DNA from: Phreatobacter stygius
Lineage (GTDB): Bacteria > Pseudomonadota > Alphaproteobacteria > Rhizobiales > Phreatobacteraceae
Direction: 5' to 3'
DNA length: 64,000 nt
Assembly: GCF_005144885.1 (NCBI RefSeq)
Contig: NZ_CP039690.1
Span: 4,849,001 to 4,913,000 of the forward strand
Each line of letters starts with the position of its first letter. The stretch's first letter is position 1. Positions 37,491-47,000 of the stretch are shown here, piece by piece. The notes under the pieces are model-generated. The model made no database searches. It was not told where the DNA came from and saw only the letters and a list, made by a program, of their open reading frames with translations. Made by a program: the position numbers and the translations under genes.

Positions 37491-38017
37491 AAGCCGAAAT
37501 GGGCGCGGGGCTGGCGCCGGTCGACCGGCGCCGTCCGCGGCCGGCTCACCTCGAAGGCGGGCGCGGCATCGGCATCGTCGCCGTCACTCTCGAAAGCTCC
37601 GCCCGGGATGAGCAGCAGGCCAAGCGTCACCAGGAGATTGACCAGGCCTCCGACCAGCGACGAGCTGCCGACCGGTGGCCAGCCCATGTCTTGAAGCAGC
37701 CCGACCAGCGCGTACTGATCGAAAAAGAAGAAGGCCAGGCCGAGGCCGAGGATCGGCAGCGGCGGCAAGCCCAGGTCGCGCAGGCGCTGGGTCAGCAAGG
37801 CCAGCCAGGCCCACAAGGCGATGATGCCGGCCACGACCCCCAGGGCGAGCATGGGCAATGGAACCTGCCACAGCGTCCTGACCTGGCCGCCGGTGGCTGC
37901 CGCGGCGACCATGCCAATGAGGGCAAGGACGAACCCCAGGCCGAAGCCGATGAGCAGACTGTAACCGAGATAGGCCAGCCGCCCCATGCGGCCGCCGAAC
38001 TGAAGAAAGCGTGGCAT
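37478..38017 (-). CDS. DUF805 family membrane protein
   Basis: A 179-residue inner-membrane protein of unknown function. The N-terminal GGRMGRLAYLGYSLLIGF and the mid-protein TQRLRDLGLPPLPILGLGL are the two DUF805 signatures, and four hydrophobic segments are visible. The last 45 residues are charged and proline/arginine-rich, probably a cytoplasmic tail. It ends inside a hairpin shared with the convergent MFS gene. Confidence 0.82.
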   Translation of the reverse strand: MPRFLQFGGRMGRLAYLGYSLLIGFGLGFVLALIGMVAAAATGGQVRTLWQVPLPMLALGVVAGIIALWAWLALLTQRLRDLGLPPLPILGLGLAFFFFDQYALVGLLQDMGWPPVGSSSLVGGLVNLLVTLGLLLIPGGAFESDGDDADAAPAFEVSRPRTAPVDRRQPRAHFGLRGR

Positions 38018-38154
38018 TGTCGCCCCCTCTGCGCGGCCCGCGGCAATCCATCATTTGCCCGCGGGAGTCGACGAGGCGGCATTGAACAACCTGGCGGTGA
38101 ACAAACGAATAATTCAACCGTCGCGGCACCTTGTTTTCGCGCGCTTGTCCCGCC

Positions 38155-39135
38155 TCATTCCGAGCGGATGTTGAGCGAACGGATCAACGGGATCCAGGTC
38201 TGGTCCTCCTTCTCCAGATAGGCGCGGAACTGGTCCTGGGTCATCGGCGCCGACTGGGCGCCGAGCGCGTTGAACCGGCTCTTCACCGCGGGGTCGTTCA
38301 AGACCTTGATCACCGCCTGGTGCAGGCGGGCAATGATCGGTTCGGGCGTGCGGGCCGGCGCCATCAGGCCGGTGAAGGTCTGGCCGTCGAATTCGGGGTA
38401 GCCGAGCTCGGTGAAGGTCGGCACGTCGGGCAGTTCGGCAAGCCGTGCCGGGCCGGTCACGGCCAGCGCCCGGGTGCGGTTGTCTTTCAGGAAGGGCAGG
38501 GCAACCGAGATCTGATCGAGATTGAACTGCACATGGCCGCCGACCAGGTCGTTGGTCGCCGGCGCATTGCCGCGATATTGCACGGTCATCCATTTGACCC
38601 CGAGCTTCGACTGCATCAGCTCGGACAGCAGGTGGTTGGTGGTGCCGGGCCCGGGCGAGGCCATGGTCAGCGGCGGCTGGCGGGTGCGGACCAGTGCCAG
38701 GAATTCGGCGAGCGTCTTGGCCGGCAGATCGGGATGGATCTGCAGCGCCAGCGGCGTCAGCGTCAGCGTGCTGATCGGGATGAAATCGCGGCGCCATTCA
38801 TAGGCGCGCCTGGTCCCCATTTCCGGAGCGAACAGGATCGGGCCGTTGGCGCCGATCAGCAGCGTGTAGCCGTCCGGGTCGGCCTTGGCGACGGTCTCGC
38901 TGCCGAGCAGGCCGCCGGCCCCCGGCTTGTTCTCGATGACGAAGGGCTGGCCGAGCTCCTGCTGCAGCTTCTCGGCCAGGATGCGGGCGGCGACATCGAC
39001 ATTGCCGCCGGCGGCATAGGGCACGATCAGCCGCACCGCGCGGTTCGGCCAGGCCGGAGCCTGGGCCTTGGCCGCGGTCAGTCCGATGCCGGCGAGCGCG
39101 ACGGCCGATATCACGGCGAGGGCCAGTTTGCGCAT
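38155..39135 (-). CDS. Bug/TctC family tripartite tricarboxylate receptor protein
   Basis: Periplasmic binding protein of 326 residues with a signal peptide (MRKLALAVISAVALAGIGLTA, cleavage near AKA-Q). The Bug fold signatures VRLIVPYAAGGNVDVAARILAEKL and the VIENKPGAGGLLGSE loop bind carboxylates through main-chain atoms. No TctA/TctB genes adjoin it, so it may use membrane partners elsewhere, as is common for Bug proteins. It is the last gene of the leftward catabolic operon and probably captures its acid substrate. Confidence 0.9.
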   Translation of the reverse strand: MRKLALAVISAVALAGIGLTAAKAQAPAWPNRAVRLIVPYAAGGNVDVAARILAEKLQQELGQPFVIENKPGAGGLLGSETVAKADPDGYTLLIGANGPILFAPEMGTRRAYEWRRDFIPISTLTLTPLALQIHPDLPAKTLAEFLALVRTRQPPLTMASPGPGTTNHLLSELMQSKLGVKWMTVQYRGNAPATNDLVGGHVQFNLDQISVALPFLKDNRTRALAVTGPARLAELPDVPTFTELGYPEFDGQTFTGLMAPARTPEPIIARLHQAVIKVLNDPAVKSRFNALGAQSAPMTQDQFRAYLEKEDQTWIPLIRSLNIRSE

Positions 39136-39146
39136 GCGTTTCTCCC

Positions 39147-39182
39147 AGGTGTTTGTTGTCGTTCAGGTGCTTGTTGTCGTTG
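39147..39182. repeat. 18-bp tandem direct repeat
   Basis: Two adjacent 18-bp copies differing at two bases (AGGTGTTTGTTGTCGTTC and AGGTGCTTGTTGTCGTTG) occupy nearly the whole gap between the Bug gene and the amidohydrolase gene. The repeat places duplicated sequence just upstream of the Bug gene start. Confidence 0.7.
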
Positions 39183-39185
39183 TGA

Positions 39186-40064
39186 TCAGGCGAAACCGAA
39201 GAAGCGCGCGGGGTTGTCGACCAGGATGGCCTGGCGCTCGGCGTCATCGGCGGTGGCGCGAAACAGGAAGTCGAGTAGCGCGCCTTCGTTCGGCGGCTGT
39301 TTGGTCGAGACCGGATGCGGCCAGTCGCTGCCCCAGACGATCCGGTCGGGCGCGGCCTCGATCAGCGCGCGGACGACCGGAATGACGTCGTCCCAGGGGG
39401 ATCCAGCTTTCGAGATCTTTTCGGTCAGCGACAGCATGACCCAGACATTGCCGCGCTTCACGAGGTCGAGCACCTTGGCGAGGCTCGGGTCGGCGGGCCC
39501 TCTGGTCGGATCCGGCCGGCCCATATGGTCGATCAGCAAGGGCAGGTCGAGCCGCTCGAAATCGGTGATATTGCCGATCACGCCCTCGACCTCCGGCTGC
39601 AGCTTCACATACCAGCCGAGCTCGCGGATGCGGGCAAGCGAGCGCTCGAACTCAGCCTTGTCGAAAGCGATGCCGAGGCCCTGACGGGTGAAACGGGCGC
39701 CCTTGACGCCGGCCCGGTCCAGTTGGTCGAGATAGGCGTCGCCCCGGTCGGCGAAGACGGCGGCATTGGCGCAGCCGCGATAGTTCGGGCCGGCGCGCTT
39801 CAGGCCGTCCAGCGTCACGGCGTGATCGCCGCCATAGGTGGTCGGCTGGACGATGACGCCGCGCGTGATGCCGAGGGTTCGATGCAGCGTCAAGGCGGTG
39901 TCGATGGTGGCGGTCGGCATTTCATAGACCGCACCCGGTCGGACCGGATAGCGATCCACCGGCCCGAGCACGTGGAACTGGCTGTCGCAGCTGAGCGGCG
40001 GCAGCGGCTTTGCCGGTGGCCGCGGGTTCGGGTCGAAGGGCAGATAGGTCGGCATGATCGGCAC
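39186..40064 (-). CDS. Amidohydrolase family 2 (COG3618-like metal-dependent hydrolase)
   Basis: A 292-residue TIM-barrel hydrolase related to 2-pyrone-4,6-dicarboxylate lactonase. Barrel motifs visible are CDSQFHVLGP at strand 1, LPLLIDHMGRPDP in the middle and IVWGSDWPHP at strand 8. The first histidine of the usual HxH is glutamine (QFH), as in several COG3618 proteins. It probably opens a lactone or decarboxylates an aromatic-ring breakdown intermediate. ATG 40055 is an alternative start. Confidence 0.83.
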   Translation of the reverse strand: MPIMPTYLPFDPNPRPPAKPLPPLSCDSQFHVLGPVDRYPVRPGAVYEMPTATIDTALTLHRTLGITRGVIVQPTTYGGDHAVTLDGLKRAGPNYRGCANAAVFADRGDAYLDQLDRAGVKGARFTRQGLGIAFDKAEFERSLARIRELGWYVKLQPEVEGVIGNITDFERLDLPLLIDHMGRPDPTRGPADPSLAKVLDLVKRGNVWVMLSLTEKISKAGSPWDDVIPVVRALIEAAPDRIVWGSDWPHPVSTKQPPNEGALLDFLFRATADDAERQAILVDNPARFFGFA

Positions 40065-40079
40065 GCGCTCCCGCTCGGT

Positions 40080-40723
40080 TCAGGATTTCGAGGTCTGGTG
40101 GATGGCGGCCATGGTGACGATGTCGCCGAGCGTCGCGTAGTTCGGCCCGGCCAGCCGGCAGATCGGGTCGAGCCGGCGCGTGTCCACCTTGCCGTCGACC
40201 ATCAGGCCGTCGCGCAGGTGGAATGAGAGAACTTCGCCGACCAGGAGGCGGCTGCGCGTCTCGCCGAATTCGATGCAATGGCGCAGCCGGCATTCCATCG
40301 CGACCGGCGCGATGGTCAGCCGGGGCACGCGGACATTGACGCCGGGCCGCGTCTCCAGGCCGAGCAGCTCGACCTCGCTGACCTCGGGGGATGTTCGACG
40401 GCGCTGTCATGCACGGCCGGGATCAGCGGCCGGTCGGCGATATGCACGACGAACTCTTCGCTCGTCATGATGTTCCTGGCCGTGTCCTTGTAGACACCGG
40501 CCTTCTGCCCGACGCTGATCGCCAGCATGGGCGGTTTCGGCGAGACGAAGGTGAAGTGGCTGAACGGCGCGAGATTGACCGTGCCGGTGGCCGAGACCGT
40601 GGTGACCCAGGCGATCGGCCGCGGCACGACCAGGCCGGTCAACAGCCGGTAACAGGCCTCCGCCGCCAGATCTTTCGCCTGGATGTCGATGGTCTGGATC
40701 GTGTGGGTCGCCGCCGTCGTCAT
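40080..40723 (-). pseudogene. Flavin reductase-like (FMN-binding split barrel) protein, frameshifted
   Basis: Reading leftward from the ATG at 40723, the protein starts MTTAATHTIQTIDIQ and follows the flavin-reductase fold (LLTGLVVPRPIAWVTTVSA, PFSHFTFVSPKPPMLAIS) to EHPP. It then leaves frame at the G-run 40386-40390. The following frame continues EVSEVELLGLETRPGVNV to GDIVTMAAIHQTSKS, so one C (coding strand) appears to be missing. Restored, the product is about 214 residues. It may be a real inactivation or a homopolymer error. Its ATG overlaps the RidA stop by 4 bp. Confidence 0.85.
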
Positions 40724-41106
40724 CCGCCGATCACCGCCATGAAATCGCACTGGATCAGCTTGCCGCCGTCGAGCTCCGCCTTCATCGCCTGGCGCACCGG
40801 CCGGGTCGCCGGGTCCGGAAACATGGCGAGCCATTCCCTGTTGACCGCCTCGCGCTGGCTTCGGTCGGTCATCCACACGGTGACCTTGACGATGTCGTCG
40901 GTCGAGCCGCCGCCGGCCGCCATGATCGCGCGGATATGGCCGAACATCAGGGCACATTGCGCTTCGAGGTCGGGCGCCGGGTTGCCGGTGGCCGGATCCA
41001 GCCCAAAGACGATGCCCGACATCAGGATATTGCCGAGCCGGCAGGCGGCGGGGATCGGGTTCTTGTGACCGAAACCCTCGACATAGATGCTCTGGCGCTT
41101 GGTCAT
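40720..41106 (-). CDS. RidA (YjgF/YER057c/UK114) family protein
   Basis: A 128-residue RidA-fold protein (GFGHKNPIPAACRLGNILMSGIVFGLDPATGN, VTVWMTDRSQREAVNREWLAMF). RidA proteins hydrolyse imines, and members inside catabolic operons can be 2-aminomuconate deaminases. Beside a dienoate hydratase and an FAH protein that role is plausible but unproven. The arginine that binds the substrate carboxylate in RidA is expected in the C-terminal third; here the candidate is RPVRQAM. Translation is coupled to the downstream flavin reductase. Confidence 0.87.
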   Translation of the reverse strand: MTKRQSIYVEGFGHKNPIPAACRLGNILMSGIVFGLDPATGNPAPDLEAQCALMFGHIRAIMAAGGGSTDDIVKVTVWMTDRSQREAVNREWLAMFPDPATRPVRQAMKAELDGGKLIQCDFMAVIGG

Positions 41107-41118
41107 CGTGTCGCCTTT

Positions 41119-41922
41119 TTAAGTGAAATGGCAGGAGACGGTGCCGAAAGGACCGTAATCGGCATGGATCGTGTCGCCCTTCCGGCAGTCGACCGGCCGG
41201 ATGAACGAACCCGACAGGATGACCTGGCCCGGCTCCAGCGAAACGCCGTGGGAGCCCAGCTTGTTGGCGAGCCACACGATGCCGTTGGCGGGATTGTTGA
41301 GCACGCCGGCGGCGACGCCGGTCTCCTCGATCTGGCCGTTGCGCGAGAAGATCACCGCGAGCCAGCGGAGATCCGCCTCCATCGGCTTGAACGGCCGCCC
41401 GCCAATGACGATGCCGCAATTGGCGGCATTGTCGGCGATGGTGTCGACCACCTTGCGGGTCGCCTTGGTCTCGCCGTCGACACGTTCGATGCGCGCATCC
41501 AGGATCTCGATCGCCGGCACCACATAGTCGGTGGCGTTGAGCACGTCGAAGATCGTGCAATCGGGGCCGCTGATCCGGTCCTTCAGGATGAAGGCGAGCT
41601 CGGCCTCGGCGCGCAACTGCACGAAGCGGTCGCTGGCGATCTCGCCGCCGTCGCGGAAAAACATGTCGTCGAGCAGCACGCCATAATCGGGCTCGTTGAT
41701 ATTGACCGCGTTCTGCATGGCCTTGGAGGTCAGGCCGATCTTGTGGCCCCTGATCTTGCGGCCCGCGGCGACCTTCAGCGCCACCCAGGCGCTTTGCACC
41801 TGGTAGGCGTCGTCGATGGTCATGCCGGGATGGGCGAGGCTCAGCTGTTTGATTTGCCGACCGGTACGCTCGGCCGCGTCGAGGCGGCGCGCGGCATCGC
41901 TGATCTGATCTTGCGACAGCAT
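41119..41922 (-). CDS. 2-oxo-hept-3-ene-1,7-dioate hydratase / 2-keto-4-pentenoate hydratase family
   Basis: A 267-residue HpaH/MhpD-family hydratase that adds water to the dienoate made after meta-cleavage of aromatic rings. Typical segments are GHKIGLTSKAMQNAVNINEPDYGVLLDDMF, RAEAELAFILKD with metal-binding acidic residues, and GVLNNPANGIVWLANKLGSHGVSLEPGQVILSGSF. It lies 33 bp after the FAH gene and 12 bp before ridA. The exact substrate is undetermined; 4-oxalocrotonate decarboxylases belong to the same family. Confidence 0.88.
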   Translation of the reverse strand: MLSQDQISDAARRLDAAERTGRQIKQLSLAHPGMTIDDAYQVQSAWVALKVAAGRKIRGHKIGLTSKAMQNAVNINEPDYGVLLDDMFFRDGGEIASDRFVQLRAEAELAFILKDRISGPDCTIFDVLNATDYVVPAIEILDARIERVDGETKATRKVVDTIADNAANCGIVIGGRPFKPMEADLRWLAVIFSRNGQIEETGVAAGVLNNPANGIVWLANKLGSHGVSLEPGQVILSGSFIRPVDCRKGDTIHADYGPFGTVSCHFT

Positions 41923-41955
41923 GGGGATGGTCCGTTCAGACAGGGGAAAAAGGGG

Positions 41956-42813
41956 TCAGGCCTCGTCGGTCACGCCATTGCGCAGCGTGCCGATGCCGGG
42001 CACCTCCACCTCCACGATGTCGCCGGGAATGAGCCATTTCGGCGGGTCGAAGCGGACGCCGGCGCCGGTCGGCGTCCCCGTGACGATCATGTCGCCGGGT
42101 TTCAGCGTGGCGAAGGTCGAGAGATAGGCAATGAGATAATCGAAAGGGAACATCAGCCGCCGGGTCGAGTCGTGCTGGCGCACCTCGCCATTGACCCGCG
42201 TCGTCAGCTCGAGCGGCTGGGCAGGATCGAGCGCGTCCGAGGTGACGATCCATGGGCCGATGGCGCCGGAGCGGTCGAAATTCTTGCCCTGGGTGACGTT
42301 GAACTTGGCATGGTGCAGCCAGTCGCGGACGCTGCCCTCGTTGCAAAGCGTCAGGCCGAAGATGTGGCCGAGCGCGCTTTCGCGGGGGATGTGCCGGCCG
42401 CCCTTGCCGATCACCATGACGATCTCGCCCTCATAGTCCAGCTGGGAGGAGACCTTCGGCCGTTCCAGCGGCACGCCATGGCCGACAAACGAGCTCGGCG
42501 TGCGGCAGAACAGGCTCGGATAGCTCTGCGGCGCCGAGTTGTCTTTGTATTCGGCATTGCGGTCGGCATAGTTCACGCCAATGCACCAGATCTTTTCCGG
42601 CGTTGTGATCGGGATCGTCAATTCGACATCGGCCAGCGCGTGATCGGGTGATGCGCGTTCGGCCGTGTCGCGCAGCAGCGCGGTGGCGTCGGCCGCGATC
42701 GCGTCGCGCAGCGTGGTGAACTGCCTCAGCCGGCCGCCGAGGTCGACGAGGCCGGAGCCGACGACCGCGCCGAAATGCTCGGCGCCGCCGAGCCGGAAGC
42801 TTGCGAGCTTCAT
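41956..42813 (-). CDS. Fumarylacetoacetate hydrolase (FAH) family protein
   Basis: A 285-residue FAH-fold enzyme, the first gene of the leftward catabolic operon. WCIGVNYADRNAEYKDN, the metal-ligand segment QLDYEGEIVMVIGKGGR, QGKNFDRSGAIGPW and MIVTGTPTGAGVRFDPP are characteristic. It may cleave a C-C bond or isomerise a hydroxymuconate-type acid. The ATG at 42813 is preceded by GGGAGGA; a longer open frame to 43275 overlaps the regulator and is discarded. Confidence 0.9.
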   Translation of the reverse strand: MKLASFRLGGAEHFGAVVGSGLVDLGGRLRQFTTLRDAIAADATALLRDTAERASPDHALADVELTIPITTPEKIWCIGVNYADRNAEYKDNSAPQSYPSLFCRTPSSFVGHGVPLERPKVSSQLDYEGEIVMVIGKGGRHIPRESALGHIFGLTLCNEGSVRDWLHHAKFNVTQGKNFDRSGAIGPWIVTSDALDPAQPLELTTRVNGEVRQHDSTRRLMFPFDYLIAYLSTFATLKPGDMIVTGTPTGAGVRFDPPKWLIPGDIVEVEVPGIGTLRNGVTDEA

Positions 42814-42907
42814 GACAATTCCTCCCGGGGCGCGATGGTCATCGCGCCTTGTTGTTGGGCGGATCCTCGCGGGATGTCGCTTCGACGCAATTGAAATCGC
42901 CCGTTCT

Positions 42908-42924
42908 TGTCCACATGGTGGACA
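42908..42924. promoter_or_regulatory. Candidate IclR operator
   Basis: TGTCCACATGGTGGACA is a perfect 7-bp inverted repeat with a 3-bp centre, in the 134-bp divergent gap between the IclR gene (24 bp away) and the FAH gene. IclR regulators bind short palindromes in such gaps. The match of size and position makes it a good operator candidate for both directions. Confidence 0.55.
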
Positions 42925-42947
42925 CTGGCCTTTGACCGAGGAGCATC

Positions 42948-43766
42948 GTGACCCAGCCGGAACTGCCTGAAGGGGCTGTCGCGCCCGACACTGCCGACGA
43001 CCGCCAGGGCGAGAGCGGCACCCAGAGCATCCGCCGCGCCATCGGGGTCCTGCGCATTCTCGCCATGGCCCGCGAGGCCGGTTATGGCCTGACCGATGTC
43101 GCGCGGCTGACCGGGCTGACCCGCCCGACCGCCCACCGCATCCTGCTGGCGCTGATCGACGAGGGCCTGGTCGAGCAGAAGCCGGCGACCCGCCGTTATG
43201 CCGTCGGCGAGCAGATCCAGTTGCTCGCCTTGTCGCGGCCACGCCGCTCGCCCCTGCTGGCCGCCGCCGAACCACTTCTGGACGAGCTGACGGACAGTAT
43301 CGGCGACACCCTGTTCCTGACCCAGCGCGCCGGCCTCGACACCGTCTGCGTGGCCCGCCGGCTCGGCGCCTATCCGGTGCAGGTCCTGTCGCTGAGCGTC
43401 GGTGACCGGCGACCGCTCGGCGTCAGCAGTTCGGGCCTGGCGCTGCTCGCGCGATTGCCCGACGACGAGGCCAACGACCTCCTGGCGCAGAATGCCCCAC
43501 GGCTCACCTCCTACGGCGCCACCCTGGCCCAGGCCTCGGCCTGGGTGCAGGAGGCGCGCAAGCTCGGTTATGCCGTGCGCGACCGTGGTCTGGTGCCCGG
43601 CACCCGCGCGCTCTCGGTCACCATTCGCGACCGGAGCGGCGAAGCCTTCGCCGCGATCACCTGCGCCGGTGTGATCCGGCGCATGTCACCGGCGCGCATG
43701 GAGGCGATTGCCGAGGACCTGCGCGCCGCGGCCCAGGCGGTCGAGCGGCTGCTGGCGCGGGCTTGA
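42948..43766 (+). CDS. IclR-family transcriptional regulator
   Basis: A 272-residue regulator: N-terminal winged helix (SIRRAIGVLRILAMAREAGYGLTDVARLTGLTRPTAHRIL, residues about 24-85) and C-terminal effector domain with the family ending IAEDLRAAAQAVERLL. The GTG start at 42948 has a GAGGAG ribosome site. It is divergent from the FAH-hydratase-RidA operon, which it probably controls in response to an aromatic-derived acid. Confidence 0.9.
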   Translation: MTQPELPEGAVAPDTADDRQGESGTQSIRRAIGVLRILAMAREAGYGLTDVARLTGLTRPTAHRILLALIDEGLVEQKPATRRYAVGEQIQLLALSRPRRSPLLAAAEPLLDELTDSIGDTLFLTQRAGLDTVCVARRLGAYPVQVLSLSVGDRRPLGVSSSGLALLARLPDDEANDLLAQNAPRLTSYGATLAQASAWVQEARKLGYAVRDRGLVPGTRALSVTIRDRSGEAFAAITCAGVIRRMSPARMEAIAEDLRAAAQAVERLLARA

Positions 43767-44055
43767 GCGCGACCGAGACGAGGTGTCGGTTGATCTCAAT
43801 TGATCCAAATCCGACGGCTGACTGTTAGTCCTTCCGTGGGACCGTCCATTTGAAGTGAGGTACATTCGAAGCAACAGGATGTTTCCGCATCGGAAGAGTG
43901 AAGGCGTCTTGGGATGACTGCTGTCGATCGTGTCATCCGGCCATCCAGAAATACCGGGTGGCAAAGGTGATGTCTTGCTTCCCCGTAGGGAATTGACACC
44001 AAAAGTTGAAAGTCGTTTACTTTTCTCGCGTCCCTGGGTTGTGTTGGTGTTCGCG
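43767..44055. other. Intergenic region before the envelope-hydrolase genes
   Basis: 289 bp between the IclR gene and the large alpha/beta-hydrolase gene. It is less GC-rich than the flanks, which suits a promoter for the following genes. The frame of the next gene is open from 43930 but the upstream codons look non-coding. No repeat or RNA structure was recognised. Confidence 0.45.
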
Positions 44056-47000
44056 ATGGACCACGCGGCAGGATCGGAAAGCATAGCGCCGGTCATCGTG
44101 CTGGTTCACGGCACCGTCGCCGGGTCGAGCGCCGTGAACCCGTCGCAAAATGCCAGGTGGTGGCAACGGGGAGGCCCGTTCGCGACGGGGCTCGCCGGCG
44201 CGGTCCAGGCCGCCATCGGCAATGCTCCCGACGTGGAAGAATTCCGCTGGTCCGGCGCCAATTCGGAGGTGCAGCGACGCCTGGCGGGCAAACTCCTGCT
44301 GAACCGCCTGGTGCAGCTGGAGGGCGCCGGCCGGCCGTATCACCTGATCGGCCACAGCCATGGCGGTTCGGTGATCTGGCATGCCTTGACCGCCTCCATG
44401 GCCGATGCCGCACGCCGCGCCGGTCCGGCTGCCGAAGCCTTGCCGCATCTGCGCAGCTGGGCGACGGTCGGAACCCCGTTCCTGACCTTCGGAACGTCGA
44501 AGCGGGAACTGTTCGGCGTCATCTTGCTGCTGGTCGGCTTCCTGCTCTGGCTTGCCACCTGGTCGACCTGGATCCTCGATGTCAGGTCGGTCGTTTCCCA
44601 GGCGGGCCTGATCCTGCAAAACGCCACCGACTGGTCGAAGGTCTCGACCAGCTATGCCTGGTACCGGCCGATCTGGCGCGAGACGCCAACCGTCATCGCG
44701 GCCGTGGCACTGGGAGTACTGGTCTACCTGGGGCTCAAATTGCTGGGCTGGGGGTTCCAGGTCGGCCGCCTGGCATCGAGCTGGACGCCGGCGCTGACCG
44801 CGCTCGCGGCGACCACCGGCGTTCTCGTCGCCTCCCGCACCGTGCCGTTCGTTGCCGGCCTGCACCAGGGCATTGCCGGCAAGATCGGCCTTGTCGTCAT
44901 GGCGCTGCTGCTGGCCGTCATCGTCCTGGTCGTGGTCGTCCTGCTCTTGTCCTTAGCGGGACATCTGCTCAACATGTGGGACCGCCAGGAGCGCCGGCTT
45001 CGCGCGCAGGCCGCCTACACCGCCTATGGCCAGCGCTGGTATTCCCTGGTTCACCGCCAGGACGAGGCGATCTCGGCGCTTGGGGCCTCCTTGCTGCCCG
45101 CGCCGGCCATTCGCCCGATGCAGCGCGATACCCATGGCGTGCTCAACGACAAGGTGCTGCGGGCCATTTCGGCGCTCTTCACCAAGGGGCGCGACGAGGC
45201 CATCTGGGAGGGGCTGACCCAGCGGGTCCAGGGCGACGACATGAGCGGCTATGTGATCCGCCGCGTCGGCCTCGCGCCGCCGGCCTTCACCCAGGTCTGG
45301 CCGCCGCTGTCGGGCGCGGCCGATGCGAGCATGATGGCGCTCGCCGACTCGACCGCCGGCGCCTTCGCCGCGCAATTGCGCGAGCGTTTCTCAGCCAGCG
45401 GCAAGGCCGGCGGCGAACACGATACGGTTGACCAGATCGTCAAGGACCTGTCCTTCGGCGGGCTCGTCCATAACAGCTATTTCTTCGAGGACGCAGGCCG
45501 GACCAAGGTGCGTCAGGACGTTCTGGGCTGGCTCGCCGCCCATATCATCGGCGCGACGCCGCAACCGGCTGCCGGCGCAACGCCGGTGCCTCGGCTGCAT
45601 GGCGCCTTGCGTGACACATCGGCGGCGGCGTCCGACTTCCGGCTCGCCGATGAGACACGGTTCCGCACCGTCACGATCGCCAGGCTCGGCGTCCTCGCCA
45701 TGGCTTTCGGCTCGGTCATGCTGGCGACGACAACGGCTTTCGAAACCGCCGTCCGGCCGCTGACACGCGAGGCGCAGGTCGCCGCGGCGATCGAGGCCTG
45801 GAAGCGCTCGGGAACTTTCGCCACGGCCGACGCCCCGATGGTCGGGGCTTTCGTGGTGCGCCTGGCGGCGATGGGCGAACTCGATACCGCCGCAGCCGTG
45901 CAAGCGATCTTCCGCAACATTCTGGAGCGGAATTCCCGGGCGGTCACCGGCCAGCGCCTGGCCTTTGCCTGGGGACGGGATGGAGCATTGGATCAGGGCC
46001 GCCGTGCGGAGCTCGTCGGGCAGGTGCGGACCGAAATCCTCGAGCGGGAGCCAGGCGCAGGCCTCGCCGCAAGGGCGGCGCATCTCGCCCGCGCCAACCA
46101 TCTGGTCACGCTGCACCTGATGGCCGGCATCGTCTCCAGGGACGGGCGCCTGAACCCGGATCAAGTGGGGCAGGCGGCGGAGGCCTGGGCCGCGCTCAAC
46201 GCGACCTGTCGCGACCTCGATCTCGACGCGGCCGCGCGGGTCTATCTGCCGCTGCTTCTGGCCGGGGACAGCGATCCGCAAGATGCCGTCGCCGTCCTGG
46301 ACCGCATCGCCGCTCGGCGCGAAGGCCAATGCGGCGTGCCGGACAATCCCGTCTTGAGCGACGCCGATCGCGCCTGGCAGCGCGCTTTCCTGGTCGATCT
46401 CGCGCTGGACGCCATTTCCTGGAACCAGCCCGATCTTGCCGGCAAGCTCCTGACGCTGCAGGGCGGCAGCCTGTCGCATCCGCAACCGTTGCTGGCCGCC
46501 CTCGACGGCACCCGCAATGCGACGCGGACCGCCTGCGTCAGGACCATGCAGGACATGGCCGGCCTATTGCGATCCGTGCGCCTGCCGCAGCGCGCGTCCG
46601 ACTGTTCGGCAAGGTCGGCAGAAGACCCGCCCCCGGGCTGGATCGTGCAGCCGGACTGTGACCGGTGGCGGCAGGGCACGGCAGCCAAGCTGCAGGACTA
46701 TAGCGCCGACGGAGCCCGGCTGAGATCGCTGCATGCCGATCTCGATGTCACCTTGATGAACAGCTATCGGTTCTGTCGGGTCGAACCAGGCTTCGCCGGC
46801 GGCAATCTGCGGTCCTGCGCGGCACGGCTTGCCGCGACCTGCGCGGCGGCGAGCGAGGCCGCGCAGAAGCCGATCGATCTGGCCCTCGTGCTGATCGGAA
46901 TGAGCCGTTTTTCCGAAGCGCTCGATGTCATCGGTCCGGTCCTTCAGGGAACCGACCTGTGGCTCGACGATACCGACGATCTGCTCCTGGTCGGCCTGTT

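Noticed and set aside
38155-39135. Bug gene and tctC at 52738 as a recent duplication
   Set aside because: They share only family motifs and differ strongly elsewhere, so they are separate family members.
43767-44055. Possible small gene before the alpha/beta hydrolase
   Set aside because: No frame with a ribosome site and protein-like composition was found.
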